Shown here piece after piece: positions 8,249 through 17,041 of a DNA stretch of 64,000 nt. The stretch's first letter is position 1. Each line of letters opens with the position of its first letter. The position numbers and the translations under genes were made by a program. A model generated the notes under the pieces. That model was not told the origin of the DNA and ran no database searches. It saw only the letters and a program-made list of their open reading frames with translations. Source of the stretch: Methanoculleus sp. UBA430. Lineage in GTDB: Archaea > Halobacteriota > Methanomicrobia > Methanomicrobiales > Methanoculleaceae. The stretch is from contig NZ_DAXW01000012.1 in the NCBI RefSeq assembly GCF_002506585.1, positions 62,001 through 126,000 on the forward strand, in the 5' to 3' direction.

Positions 8249-8926
8249 TCAGCAGGCGCGGCCCTTGTCGAGGCCGGTGATCCGGATGCCGCCGAACTGG
8301 CACTTGTTCTTGATGTTGAGGCCGATCAGGAGCGGCGTGATCTTCTCGATGATGCAGGCCCGCTCGAGTTTGCCGCAGTCGACGACCTTGATCCCCGGGA
8401 TCTTCTCGATCAGCGGGGTCACGAGCTCCTTGGCCGCCTTATCGTCGCCGGAAATGAGACAGTCGCAGTCGATCGGTTCGTTCAGCTGCATCCACCAGGT
8501 CTGGGAGATGTTGTTGAACGCACAGATCACCTTCGCGTCCGGCAGGATCGACTGGGACCGTTCCGCGGCGGACCCCTCGGGGAGGTCGATGTACTTCGTC
8601 GCCGACCCGCCGATGCAGGACTCCAGCGGTCCGGTCGCGTCGAGCAGGGGCTTTCCTGCCGCACCTTCCTTGATCGAGAGCAGTGTGTCCTTCTGGGCCG
8701 CGAGCGGCACCGTGAGGACCAGGACGTCGGCGGCTTTTGCCGCGTCGGGGTTCGTGGCCGCCCTGATGTTCGGGATGTCGCCGAGAAGCTCCTTGACCTT
8801 GTCGACACCGGCCTGGGCCTTATCAAGCGTCCTCGAGCCGATGATGACGGTCTCTCCTACCTGTGCAAACCGGAGGGCGATCCCGAGACCCTGACCCCCC
8901 GTTCCACCGATTACTCCAATCGTCAT
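8249..8926 (-). CDS. fno: F420H2:NADP oxidoreductase, copy B
   Basis: A 225-residue second copy of fno. Over the ~670 bases shared with copy A I count about eleven differences, all silent, so the proteins are identical up to the Cys at the C-terminus, where this copy stops (copy A adds three residues). The ATG follows an AAGTGAT-type site with different upstream sequence from copy A. Upstream lies only a decayed SDR fragment, so this copy has its own promoter or is expressed with unknown DNA. It may raise Fno dosage when alcohol is the electron donor. Confidence 0.9.
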   Translation of the reverse strand: MTIGVIGGTGGQGLGIALRFAQVGETVIIGSRTLDKAQAGVDKVKELLGDIPNIRAATNPDAAKAADVLVLTVPLAAQKDTLLSIKEGAAGKPLLDATGPLESCIGGSATKYIDLPEGSAAERSQSILPDAKVICAFNNISQTWWMQLNEPIDCDCLISGDDKAAKELVTPLIEKIPGIKVVDCGKLERACIIEKITPLLIGLNIKNKCQFGGIRITGLDKGRAC

Positions 8927-8974
8927 GTATTAATCACTTCAATTTGTTTACTGTTGTCAGATTCGTGTTCGTTG

Positions 8975-9130
8975 CTCTATGCATCGGATACGGGTGTATC
9001 CGCTGTCGACAACCGCGGTTGTCCCCGTGATGTAGTTCGCTTTGTCGCTCGCGAACTACATGACGGCCGCATTCAGCTGGCCCTCTTTCCCGTGCCGTCC
9101 CATTGGGACCATGGCTTTCATTCTTGCTAA
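8975..9130 (-). pseudogene. Remnant of an SDR dehydrogenase (3' end only)
   Basis: Read on the minus strand this stretch parallels the last ~50 codons of the SDR gene at 4230-4991: KAMVPMGRHGKEGQLNAA matches KAMVPMNRNGRDGELNPA, and TGTTAVVDSGYT matches TGTTTVVDGGYT. An amber codon interrupts it where the intact gene has a tyrosine or leucine before ASD, and homology ends upstream near 9130. It lies beside fno copy B exactly as the intact SDR lies beside copy A, so an ancestral SDR-fno block was duplicated and this SDR has since decayed. Confidence 0.75.
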
Positions 9131-9898
9131 TCCTGTCGCCTATTCGTCTCAGAGGCCTCCCCAAAACGAACTGCGAACCATAGGCAGGCCTGAGCAAAGC
9201 ACCTGTACGCAGGTCATCTGCAGTCACACCGATGCCCCTCGCTCCTACCGGAACGGCAGTCGTATATCACGTCAGGGGGTGCGCCCGGTGGAACGGCGGG
9301 TCTGTGTGCACCAATGGTGCGATTAACGGCTACCAGATAGCAGGAGCTCGAGAAACCCGGAGGGTTTCGAGTGGGAAGAACGGGAAGGGTGTCCCCTCCC
9401 GACAGAGGGTTTCAGGGCGACCTCTCTGAGAAGAAGCTGCGCATTGTACCCCTTAAATGTTTCCATACTGCCCACGCAGTATAATCGCCGTCGATTCCGC
9501 TGAAAGAAAACGAGGATAACTGCATCAGGCACATGAGAGACTGCGCCGTTTATGGCGCGAACCGACGTTTCCGACAGGCAATGTCACCCCTTGCCGCGGG
9601 ATGGCCAACAGACAGCGATGCCGCCTGCGTCGGGCAGTGAGAAACGGGCCTGCTCATGACCCGGTAATTGGATACCTCACCCCGGGAGGCAGAGAAAAGG
9701 AGAATTAAGGGTTTTAACAGAATATGGATGCCAGCCGCCTGACACAACCCGGTCTGCAACAGATGCGCGTCCAGCAGGGGGCAGCCCGATCTAGCCGGAC
9801 TTGCTGCCGGGCAAAGACCCGGCAGAAAGACTCCCGGTGCACTTCGATCCCGTCTCTCCGGTAGTTGCAGATGGACCGGGAGAGCCCCAAAAGAGCGT
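9131..9898. other. Gene-poor stretch
   Basis: About 770 bases without a supportable gene. Frames here lack the codon bias of neighbours and match nothing I recognise. It carries the second copy of a 19-base repeat (9869-9887). It is probably debris from the rearrangement that brought in fno copy B. Confidence 0.5.
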
Positions 9899-10318
9899 TC
9901 AGACGGACTTCTCCCAGCCCTGGCCCATATCGATGAGGGGCCGCACCTCACCTACCTCGAACGTCACCGAGGCATGGATCATCGCTGCCGCCTCCTTGCC
10001 TGCGGCCTCGGCGACTTTTCTTCGGTAGGTATCGAGCGTCTCTCCGGAGGTCGCGTACTCCTTCATCTTCAGGTAGACCCGGAGCCCCTTCCAGTCCGCA
10101 AGCGTCGCTCCCTGTTCCATGATCGTGAAGACAGCATTGGGATTCTCCTGCAGGTAGGCAAACGTGCGGTTATTTCCGAGCCCCATCACGACGGTCTTCT
10201 CGTCGACCATCATCGGCGAGCCGAAGACCGCCGCATCGATCTTCCCTTCTTTGTTCGCGGTGCTGAGCACACCGAGCCTCGGCTGTTTGTTGAAGTAATC
10301 CATCAATTTTGATGACAC
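9899..10318 (-). CDS. Pyridoxamine 5'-phosphate oxidase-like flavin protein
   Basis: A 139-residue protein with the split-barrel FMN-binding fold of the PNPOx family: LGVLSTANKEGKIDAAVFGS near residues 15-34 and a FTIMEQG strand near 83. In methanogens such small proteins bind FMN or F420, and few have known substrates. The GTG start follows AGGAGG. It is followed by a separate minus-strand gene pair and has no clear operon partner. Family call is good; function is unassigned. Confidence 0.72.
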   Translation of the reverse strand: MSSKLMDYFNKQPRLGVLSTANKEGKIDAAVFGSPMMVDEKTVVMGLGNNRTFAYLQENPNAVFTIMEQGATLADWKGLRVYLKMKEYATSGETLDTYRRKVAEAAGKEAAAMIHASVTFEVGEVRPLIDMGQGWEKSV

Positions 10319-10440
10319 AGGTACATTCCTCCTCTGGACCAGAACTTATCGTTCCGCCCTAAAAAGGTATGGGTATGGGGCCGCATGAACCCTGTGGGCC
10401 GCCGGGAGGTCTCGTTTTGAGGAGATCTCTTCCACCCACG

Positions 10441-11571
10441 TTATACCGCCAGGAACTCCCCGGGAGCGAGGCTGGTGGCGAGCATCACGGTATTGATCTC
10501 GGGGTTCCCGGTCCAGGTGCCGGCTTTCCGGTTCTCCGGGTCCATCCAGAAGCGCTCGATCTCATCGGCGAGCGGGGCGTACTGCATGAGAGCGTCCGCC
10601 CGCCGGGAGAGGTCAGGATTCTCACGGACTCGCTCCGCGAGCGCCCTGGCCCCCGACAGGCCGATGGAGAGCCCGAATTCCCGGAAGGCGAGACGGTAAT
10701 CCGCGGGGTAGCGGAGCGTCCCGCCCCCGGCAAAGGCGGCGAGGCCGGCGAGGGCCGCGTCGAGGACGGATGCCAGCAGGTCGTCGGACATGGACCTGAC
10801 CTGGCCCGCGAGGTGTGCGATCCTTCCGGCATCGTAAAGGAGGCCGCCGATGCCGAGCGGGTCGTCCGTAACGAGGCTCCCGCCCCGGCAGATGCCGGCC
10901 ATATCGGCGATCTCGATCGAGAGGTCGATCCCCCCTGCAGATGCGTTGAGCTCGCTGTAGGTGACGAACCCGTCGAGCGGGTCGTGCTGGCCCATAGCGG
11001 GGACGAGCGGCCGGGCAAGGTCGATGCTCATCTTCCAGTACATTCTCCTGCCGCCGGAGGGGAGGGTGTCGGTGAACGCGGCGTGGGCAGCCTGTGCAAG
11101 TTCCACCGCCCACCGGGTATAGGCCGGGTCTCCGGTCGCCCTGCTCACCCGGTTGAGCGCGTGCATCCACTTCGTGAGGTAGTGATAATACTGCCCGTCA
11201 CGGTCCCACTCCAGCCGCTCGTCGAACGGCTCACCGAGCCTTCGTTCGGGAAGCGGTTTACCGATCCGGAGTCCGCCCCGGGTCGGGTGCGCCTCGCCCT
11301 CCTCTTCGGGAAGTCCGCTGATCCAGCCCGTGCGAGAGTCGTCTTCGCGGTGCCGGCCGAGGGTGTGGTGTACCTGGTCGACGAGGCGGAGGGCGAGGTC
11401 GCGGTAGACCCCGTTGCCTGTCCGGCGAGAGAGTTCGAGGTAGTTGCAGACCGCGTAGGCGTCCGTCCAGAGGTAGCGTCTCGGGCGGGTGTGGGGCGGG
11501 TCAAGCCCGGTCCGGGCGGCAAACTCCGCCATGAGACCGCGGACGGTTGGGGTGGTCACGTTGTGCGCCAT
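10441..11571 (-). CDS. Alpha-helical toroid-like protein of unknown function
   Basis: A 376-residue soluble protein I do not recognise by name. Repeated helical segments with aromatic patches (WTDAYAVCNYLELSRRTG, DGQYYHYLTKWMHALNRVS, WAVELAQAAH, and GEFGLS-like segments later) recall the six-hairpin (alpha/alpha) toroid of glycosidases and lanthionine cyclase-like proteins. No signal peptide is seen. ATG follows GAAGGAGAG. It starts 45 bases after the F420-type oxidoreductase gene in the same direction, so the two may act together. The fold suggestion is inference only. Confidence 0.6.
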   Translation of the reverse strand: MAHNVTTPTVRGLMAEFAARTGLDPPHTRPRRYLWTDAYAVCNYLELSRRTGNGVYRDLALRLVDQVHHTLGRHREDDSRTGWISGLPEEEGEAHPTRGGLRIGKPLPERRLGEPFDERLEWDRDGQYYHYLTKWMHALNRVSRATGDPAYTRWAVELAQAAHAAFTDTLPSGGRRMYWKMSIDLARPLVPAMGQHDPLDGFVTYSELNASAGGIDLSIEIADMAGICRGGSLVTDDPLGIGGLLYDAGRIAHLAGQVRSMSDDLLASVLDAALAGLAAFAGGGTLRYPADYRLAFREFGLSIGLSGARALAERVRENPDLSRRADALMQYAPLADEIERFWMDPENRKAGTWTGNPEINTVMLATSLAPGEFLAV

Positions 11572-11616
11572 CTCTCCTTCACCGGGGGCTGGCTGATGAG
11601 ACCGGCGGGCTCATGC

Positions 11617-12639
11617 TCACCGTGCGCGACCCGGCCCGGGAACCATCCTTCCCCCGGACTCGGGCCGCGGGGGCTTGATCCCGAACTCCGGCAGGATGAC
11701 GTCGTGGGCGAGGTTGATGAACGCCTCCTGGTCAGGGCCCACCTGGTGCAGCAGGACGCTGTCGTATCCCATATCGACGAATTTGCCCACCTTCTCGATG
11801 ATCTTCTGCGGGTCAGGGCCGCAGAGGACGTTCTTTGCGACATCCTCTGGTGTCACCATCTGCTGCAACTGCTCAAAGTGTGTCGGGGTGGGGACGATCC
11901 AGTTCAGTTCCCCCTTGTTCGCGGCCATAGGGAACCACTCGTATGCCGTGCGCTTCGCCTCCTCCTCGCTCGTGCCGTAGCAGACCACGGTCTCGATCAT
12001 GCACGATTTGCCCTCGCCGCCCGACGAACGGAACGTTTCGATGACCTCTTCGGGCTTCTGCTCGAAGTGGATGAGCGCGTCGCCGATCTCGCCGGCAACC
12101 TCCGCCGAGATCGGCCCTTCCGCTGAGATACGGATCTGCGGTAACTCCCTCGGCAGTTCGTAGATCCGGGCGTTGTCGAGGGTGTAGTAGGTGCCGGAGT
12201 AGTCCTGCATGCCACCCCTCCAGAGCGTCCGGATGATCTTCACCGCTTCGCGGAGCATATCGAGCCGCACCGGCTCGGACGTCGGAAAGACGCCGCTGAC
12301 GACATGTTCGTTCAAACTCTCGCCCGTCCCGAGCCCGAGTTCGAACCTTCCCGGCATCATCGTGGCGGCGGTTGCAGCGGCCTGCGCGACGATCGCCGGG
12401 TGATAGCGTATCAGCGGGCAGGTCACGCCGGTGGAGACCCTGACCCGCGAGGTGGCCTGCGACACCCCGCCGATGGTGCACCAGACAAACCCGGCGTGCC
12501 CGTGGTTCGAGATCCACGGGAGGTAATGATCGCTGATGCTCAGAAACGAGAAGCCAGCGTCCTCGGCAAGCCTTGCGTTCTTCACCAGTTCGGGCGCACT
12601 GTGCGACTCGGTGAAGAGTTTATAGCCAATCTCGACCAT
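11617..12639 (-). CDS. F420-dependent luciferase-family oxidoreductase
   Basis: A 340-residue TIM-barrel protein of the bacterial luciferase-like group, close to F420-dependent glucose-6-phosphate dehydrogenase and to F420-dependent alcohol dehydrogenase (Adf). Typical segments are ARLAEDAGFSFLSISDHYLP near residue 20, TGVTCPLIRYHPAIVAQAAA near 75 and ELGLGTGESLNEHVV near 105. ATG at 12639 is chosen for its GAGGAGAGAG site; an upstream in-frame start has none. It probably reduces F420 with an alcohol or sugar phosphate, but the substrate is not decided by sequence. Confidence 0.82.
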   Translation of the reverse strand: MVEIGYKLFTESHSAPELVKNARLAEDAGFSFLSISDHYLPWISNHGHAGFVWCTIGGVSQATSRVRVSTGVTCPLIRYHPAIVAQAAATAATMMPGRFELGLGTGESLNEHVVSGVFPTSEPVRLDMLREAVKIIRTLWRGGMQDYSGTYYTLDNARIYELPRELPQIRISAEGPISAEVAGEIGDALIHFEQKPEEVIETFRSSGGEGKSCMIETVVCYGTSEEEAKRTAYEWFPMAANKGELNWIVPTPTHFEQLQQMVTPEDVAKNVLCGPDPQKIIEKVGKFVDMGYDSVLLHQVGPDQEAFINLAHDVILPEFGIKPPRPESGGRMVPGPGRAR

Positions 12640-12763
12640 GTTTTCTCTCTCCTCTCGGATTCCCCGTCCCTTGCACGGAGGTGCCGGGGTATAGGCGCCG
12701 GGAGAGATCGTCACCGGTCTTAAGCGTTGTGCCGATTAAAAAATGGCATTGTCGAGGGGCGGT

Positions 12764-13579
12764 TCAGTAGCCCGTCGCGTAGTAGTAGCCGTCCTCCTCC
12801 CGGACGCGGACAGGGACACGGAAGAGCCCGCCGATAGCGTCGTCGGTCAGCACCTCCGCCTTCGGGCCGTCCTGCCGGACGGCGCCGTCCCGCATCAGGA
12901 CGACCCGGGAGATCTCGGGGATGATATCGTGGAGGTTGTGGGTCACCAGGATGATGCCGGTGCCGGACTGTGCGATCTTTCGGAGGGTTTTTCTGAAGGT
13001 GTGGAGCGCGTGAAGATCAAGGCTGTTCGTGGGCTCGTCGAGGACGAGGGTGCCCGGGTCGTGGACGAGTGCCCGCCCTATCAGGAGCCTGCGGGCCTCG
13101 CCCGAGGAGATCTCGGTCATCGGGCGATCGGCAAGGTGGGCGACGTCGAGGAACTCGAGGATCTCGTCGGCCTTCCGCTCCATCGCGTCCGTCACCTCGT
13201 GGGAGAGGAAGAGCCCGATGCTCGAGAAGAACCCCGAGAGGACGACCTCGCGGCCCGATATCCTGCGGACGAAAGTCTGCTGGAGGTCGGCGGAGACGAC
13301 CCCGAGGTGGGACCTCAAGGAGAAGGCGTCCCACGTATCCTGCCCCCGGAACCGGAACGTGACCTCCGGGCCCGGCGAGGAGGGGTAATACTCGCGGGTG
13401 ATCGCCCGGATGAGCGACGACTTCCCGGCGCCGTTCGGCCCGAGGATGGCGATATGCTCTCCCTCGCGGATCGTGAGCGATACAGAGTCGAGGAGTCTGT
13501 GGCCGTCCCGGACGACGCTGACGTTTTTGAACTCGACGAGCGGCGGTGACTGTTGAGCGCCGGCGGTGCTATCGGTCAT
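12764..13579 (-). CDS. ABC-type ATPase subunit
   Basis: A 271-residue ABC ATPase. Walker A is GPNGAGKSS near residue 47, the signature reads ISSGEARR rather than LSGGQ, Walker B is TLVLDEPTNSLD and the H-loop is VTHNLHD. The divergent signature and lack of a partner permease resemble ModF-like or stand-alone ATPases rather than a normal importer. ATG at 13579 is chosen; the frame is open far upstream but that part overlaps the next gene with poor composition. It lies 95 bases behind the GWCP operon and might be its last gene. Confidence 0.8.
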   Translation of the reverse strand: MTDSTAGAQQSPPLVEFKNVSVVRDGHRLLDSVSLTIREGEHIAILGPNGAGKSSLIRAITREYYPSSPGPEVTFRFRGQDTWDAFSLRSHLGVVSADLQQTFVRRISGREVVLSGFFSSIGLFLSHEVTDAMERKADEILEFLDVAHLADRPMTEISSGEARRLLIGRALVHDPGTLVLDEPTNSLDLHALHTFRKTLRKIAQSGTGIILVTHNLHDIIPEISRVVLMRDGAVRQDGPKAEVLTDDAIGGLFRVPVRVREEDGYYYATGY

Positions 13580-13673
13580 GCCGGCCGCTCCGTCGGGTGG
13601 GGTATTCGGTACAGGGATTCCATCGATTGTCGCTGTGTATGTTGGACGGTTCTCGTCAAAAGGTACGCTTTCG

Positions 13674-14405
13674 TCACCGCGGGGCACCGAGCAGCGCGGC
13701 AACCCTCTCCGGGTCGTCCGTGTAGACGCGGAGGAACCCGGCGGGCTTGAGCGCTGCCCTGACGTGGCCGGGATACCGCAGACTGACCAGGAAACGATAG
13801 AGCAACTCCAGCATGAACACCGCAACGCCGACCTCAAAGAAGGTGCGAACGAGGAATTCGGGATCGACAGCCAGGGCGCCCGAATACCGTATCCACCCAA
13901 CCCACACCCTGACGAAGTATACCCCCGCAATCAGGAGAACCAGGAAGAGTGCAAATGTCCAGCGGAGGATGGGAGGGTACGGCCCCTTCACCTCGACCGA
14001 TCTGAAAGCATCCTTTCCGAAGACGAGCGGCTGAGAACGCGATCTCCGGACGACGATGGCATCCCTGAATGACTCTATCTCAGCCCGTTTCGTATCGAGA
14101 GAGAGATGCACCGCGGCATACGCTATAAAGGAGAGGCCTGTGAGGATAAGGAACACGAAGCGCAGGGAGGGGATCAGGAGACCTGCCACGAAGAGTCCGC
14201 CGAAGACGAGGATCGAGACCGGTAAAAAACGGGGACTGGTGTAATCCACAAATACGCCCTCGATGACCTCCCGGCTGCAACCTTTAGCGGCTTCGAGCCC
14301 GATCTCGCCGTCGGGGGTGGGATACTGTCGGCGGACGGTCCCGGTCACCGCCGCGTTCGGGCACCAGCCGAGTTTCTTCCTGAGATACTCCATAAAGACC
14401 GTCAT
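13674..14405 (-). CDS. GWCP-motif membrane protein 1 (DUF1673-like)
   Basis: A 243-residue membrane protein. It starts with a short amphipathic segment and the motif LGWCPNAAVTGTVRRQYP, then a Gly-rich stretch, two hydrophobic segments near 75-120, a basic/Arg-rich loop (IVVRRSRSQPLVF), two more segments near 150-210, and ends with RVYTDDPERVAALLG. It shares the N-terminal motif and ending with the next two genes. The layout recalls the methanogen family DUF1673, from memory. Its start overlaps the preceding gene's stop as TGATG, so translation is coupled. Function unknown. Confidence 0.75.
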   Translation of the reverse strand: MTVFMEYLRKKLGWCPNAAVTGTVRRQYPTPDGEIGLEAAKGCSREVIEGVFVDYTSPRFLPVSILVFGGLFVAGLLIPSLRFVFLILTGLSFIAYAAVHLSLDTKRAEIESFRDAIVVRRSRSQPLVFGKDAFRSVEVKGPYPPILRWTFALFLVLLIAGVYFVRVWVGWIRYSGALAVDPEFLVRTFFEVGVAVFMLELLYRFLVSLRYPGHVRAALKPAGFLRVYTDDPERVAALLGAPR

Positions 14406-15142
14406 CAGGAACCCCCCAGCACCCGGGCAATCCGTTCGGGGTCGTCCGTGTAGACGTGGAGGAACCCGCCGGACTCCAGTTTCACCTTGAGGTAACCGGG
14501 ATACCGCAGACTGAGAAGGGCGTGATATAACTTCGCTAGCAAATACACCGCAAAGCCGGCTGAAAAGAGAAGATGAAACGAGAACTCGGGGTCGACCATC
14601 TGGCCGCCTAAAAACTGCGTCAACCCCCTCCCTGCGAGGCCGAAGAATATCCCCGCAACCAGGAGAAGAAAGAGCAACGCGACCGCCCAGCGAGGAATGG
14701 GAAGGTTTGTCTCTTTCACCTCGACCGACCTGACGGCATCCTTTTCGAAGACGAGCGGTTGGGAATGCGGTCTCCGGACAATGATGGCATCCCCGAAGGA
14801 CTCTACTACTGTCTGTTTTGTATCGAGATAGAGGCGCACTGCGGCATACGTCGTGAAGGTGAGGGCGAGGAGGATATAGAACCCGGAACGCAACTGGGGG
14901 ATCAGGAAGCCTATTACGAGGAGCCCGAAGAACCCACCGAGGGCAAGCAGCATCAGCGGTAAGAGGCGGGGACTGACGTAGTCCACGAATACGTTCTCCA
15001 CCACCTCCCGATTGCCGTCCGCCGCAGCCCCGAGCCCGACCTCGCCGGCCGGCTCAGCATACCGGCGCTGGCAGACCCCGGCGGCTGCCGCGTTCGGGCA
15101 CCAGCCGAGTCTCTTCCGGATATACTCCACGAAAACCATCAT
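14405..15142 (-). CDS. GWCP-motif membrane protein 2 (DUF1673-like)
   Basis: A 245-residue paralogue of the protein at 13674-14405. The N-terminus reads LGWCPNAAAAGVCQRRYA, followed by GEVGLGAA; membrane segments lie near 50-100 and 150-205, with the loop IIVRRPHSQPLVFEKDAVRS between them; the tail is HVYTDDPERIARVLGG. It overlaps the upstream gene by ATGA. The cytoplasmic DDPER tail, shared by three proteins of this operon, looks like a docking or regulatory element. Function unknown. Confidence 0.75.
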   Translation of the reverse strand: MMVFVEYIRKRLGWCPNAAAAGVCQRRYAEPAGEVGLGAAADGNREVVENVFVDYVSPRLLPLMLLALGGFFGLLVIGFLIPQLRSGFYILLALTFTTYAAVRLYLDTKQTVVESFGDAIIVRRPHSQPLVFEKDAVRSVEVKETNLPIPRWAVALLFLLLVAGIFFGLAGRGLTQFLGGQMVDPEFSFHLLFSAGFAVYLLAKLYHALLSLRYPGYLKVKLESGGFLHVYTDDPERIARVLGGS

Positions 15143-15837
15143 CCGGCTACCTCCAGCATGCGGGCTATCCGTTCGGGGTCGTCCGCGTAGATAGCAGCAA
15201 GTTTCTTCTCCGCGGTCGTTATCGTCAGGGTTCGCGGGTAACGTGCCCGCACGTAGGTGCGGTAGACGATCACGGGGAAGAAGATTGCGCCACCAATCCC
15301 GAAGATAAACCGCATGGAGGTCGGGTTATCCCATCCAAGGTATATACTGCCGGCCGCCGACACGAGAAGCGCCGCCAGCGTCGTCGCGAGGAGCCAGAAG
15401 GGGACGGGGAGTTTGTTCTCTCCCACCTCCACCTTCACGACGGCATCCTTAGGGATGACGACGGGCCGAAAGAGCGGTCGCCTGATGGTGATCGCGTCCG
15501 AAGCAATCTCGACGCGGGCTCTTCGCAGGACCCCGTACAACTCCACACCGGAGAAAGCCAGCAGGGTAGCCAGCAGGAGAAGACGGCCAGCAAGAGCTGT
15601 CACAGCGAGGCAGCCGATGAGAGAGGCGCCGGCAAGCAGCAGCAGGAAGAGCCTCCCCGGGGTGCCGATTGGGCCGTAGTCCACCAGTGCACCCTCCACC
15701 ACATCCCGGTTGCCTTCTCTCGCCATACCGACCTCGCCCTCCGGCGCGGCATACCGCCGGCGGACAGTGCCGGCCGCCGCCGCGTTCGGGCACCAGCCCA
15801 TCCAACGGCGTATCGTCTCGGAGAACTTCATTATCAT
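15139..15837 (-). CDS. GWCP-motif membrane protein 3 (DUF1673-like)
   Basis: A 232-residue paralogue: MGWCPNAAAAGTVRRRYA at the N-terminus, about four hydrophobic segments, the loop ITIRRPLFRPVVIPKDAVVK and the tail IYADDPERIARMLEV. Start and stop both overlap neighbours by four bases (ATGA), which indicates co-translation and perhaps fixed stoichiometry. No enzymatic motif is seen. Confidence 0.75.
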   Translation of the reverse strand: MIMKFSETIRRWMGWCPNAAAAGTVRRRYAAPEGEVGMAREGNRDVVEGALVDYGPIGTPGRLFLLLLAGASLIGCLAVTALAGRLLLLATLLAFSGVELYGVLRRARVEIASDAITIRRPLFRPVVIPKDAVVKVEVGENKLPVPFWLLATTLAALLVSAAGSIYLGWDNPTSMRFIFGIGGAIFFPVIVYRTYVRARYPRTLTITTAEKKLAAIYADDPERIARMLEVAG

Positions 15838-16442
15838 ACGCGTTCACCCTTTGTTGCCGTATCCACGGTATACACCGACCCCCACTCCGCGATCATGATC
15901 GCCTGGTGCCGGCGCTCCCAGAGGATCGTGAGGCCGTACCAGGTCCAGAAGATGAGGCTTGCGCCCAGCATGAGCCCGGGAATCCGGTCGAACATCTCGC
16001 CCAGAACAAGGTACGCCATACCGGCGACAAAGAGAACGGAGAACACCGGTGCTTTCAGGTACTGAACAATGCGCCGTCCAGGGGTCATGTTCTCCCTGTG
16101 GAACTCACCGGCGGCAACCCGCGCATACCGCTTCCGATAACTGAGCAGAGCGCCGAGGAGCGCCCCTACCCCGACGGCAAGACCCGTCCACATGGCAAGG
16201 TGCCCTGAAGCATCCTCGACCAGGGTAAAGAGCGCCGCTGCCACCGCTGATGCAACCAGCGCCGCGATGAGCAGCTGGTTGTGGTGGATTCGCCACCACC
16301 CGGGCTCGGTCCGGGGGACGCAGTCCCGCCCGCCCGGTAACGCGGCAGTCGCCGGTCGCATCGTGAGCTCCGGCCGCATCGACCCCGTCATGGGGCACCA
16401 GCCCATAAGCCTCCGTATCGCCCCGGTGACCTTCAGCATCAT
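15834..16442 (-). CDS. GWCP-motif membrane protein 4 (second subtype)
   Basis: A 202-residue membrane protein of a second subtype in this operon. It keeps the MGWCP motif (MGWCPMTGSMRPELTMRP) but continues with a TEPGWWRIHHNQ segment and four hydrophobic helices, ending LWERRHQAIMIAEWGSVYT. It is clearly paralogous to the next gene upstream and only distantly related to the first subtype. It overlaps its neighbours by four bases at both ends. Confidence 0.72.
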   Translation of the reverse strand: MMLKVTGAIRRLMGWCPMTGSMRPELTMRPATAALPGGRDCVPRTEPGWWRIHHNQLLIAALVASAVAAALFTLVEDASGHLAMWTGLAVGVGALLGALLSYRKRYARVAAGEFHRENMTPGRRIVQYLKAPVFSVLFVAGMAYLVLGEMFDRIPGLMLGASLIFWTWYGLTILWERRHQAIMIAEWGSVYTVDTATKGERV

Positions 16443-17041
16443 GCGTTTTCACCCTCCGCTGTCGTATCCAGGGTATACATCGACCCTTTCTCCGCGATCA
16501 GGGTTGTGCGGTGTCTGCGCTCCCAGAGGATCGTGATACCGTACGTCGCCCACCCAATGAGGCTCACGGCCAGCATGAACCCGATGATCTGGCCGAACAT
16601 CTCGTTCCGAATAAAAAGCACCACGATAGCGGCGGAGAGAATGAGGGCCACCGGCCCGCCCAGGTCCCGGATGACGCGCTGCCACCGGCTCATGTTGGCC
16701 CTGATGAACTCGCCGGCGGCAACCCGCGCATACTGCTTCCGGTGACCGAGCAGGAAGCCGAGGGCCCCTCCAGCCCCGATGGCAAGGCCCGTCCACACAT
16801 CCGGATACCCCAACTCATCCCCGATCAGGAGATAAACCGCTGCTGTCGCCGCCGATGCGGCCAGCGCCATGGTGAAGAGCTGGTTGTGGTAGCGGTGCCA
16901 CCACCCGGGTTCGGCCCGGAAGAGCCCGTCCTGCCCGCCCGCCGCCGCGGCCGCAGCCGACCGCACCGCGAGTTCCGGCCGCATCGCCCCCGTCATGGGG
17001 CACCATCCGAGATACGCCCGGATCGTCTCCATGAGCGGCAT
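16439..17041 (-). CDS. GWCP-motif membrane protein 5 (second subtype)
   Basis: A 200-residue paralogue of the protein at 15834-16442: LGWCPMTGAMRPELAVRS, EPGWWHRYHNQLF, four hydrophobic segments, and the tail LWERRHRTTLIAEKGSMYT. Its ATG overlaps the stop of the HTH gene upstream (TGATG). The two subtype-2 proteins sit between the regulator and the three subtype-1 proteins, as if the operon grew by tandem duplication. Confidence 0.72.
   Translation of the reverse strand: MPLMETIRAYLGWCPMTGAMRPELAVRSAAAAAAGGQDGLFRAEPGWWHRYHNQLFTMALAASAATAAVYLLIGDELGYPDVWTGLAIGAGGALGFLLGHRKQYARVAAGEFIRANMSRWQRVIRDLGGPVALILSAAIVVLFIRNEMFGQIIGFMLAVSLIGWATYGITILWERRHRTTLIAEKGSMYTLDTTAEGENA

Noticed and set aside
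9550..9951. Minus-strand frame of 133 codons
   Set aside because: No ribosome site, no family-like residues, and it runs into the flavin protein gene.
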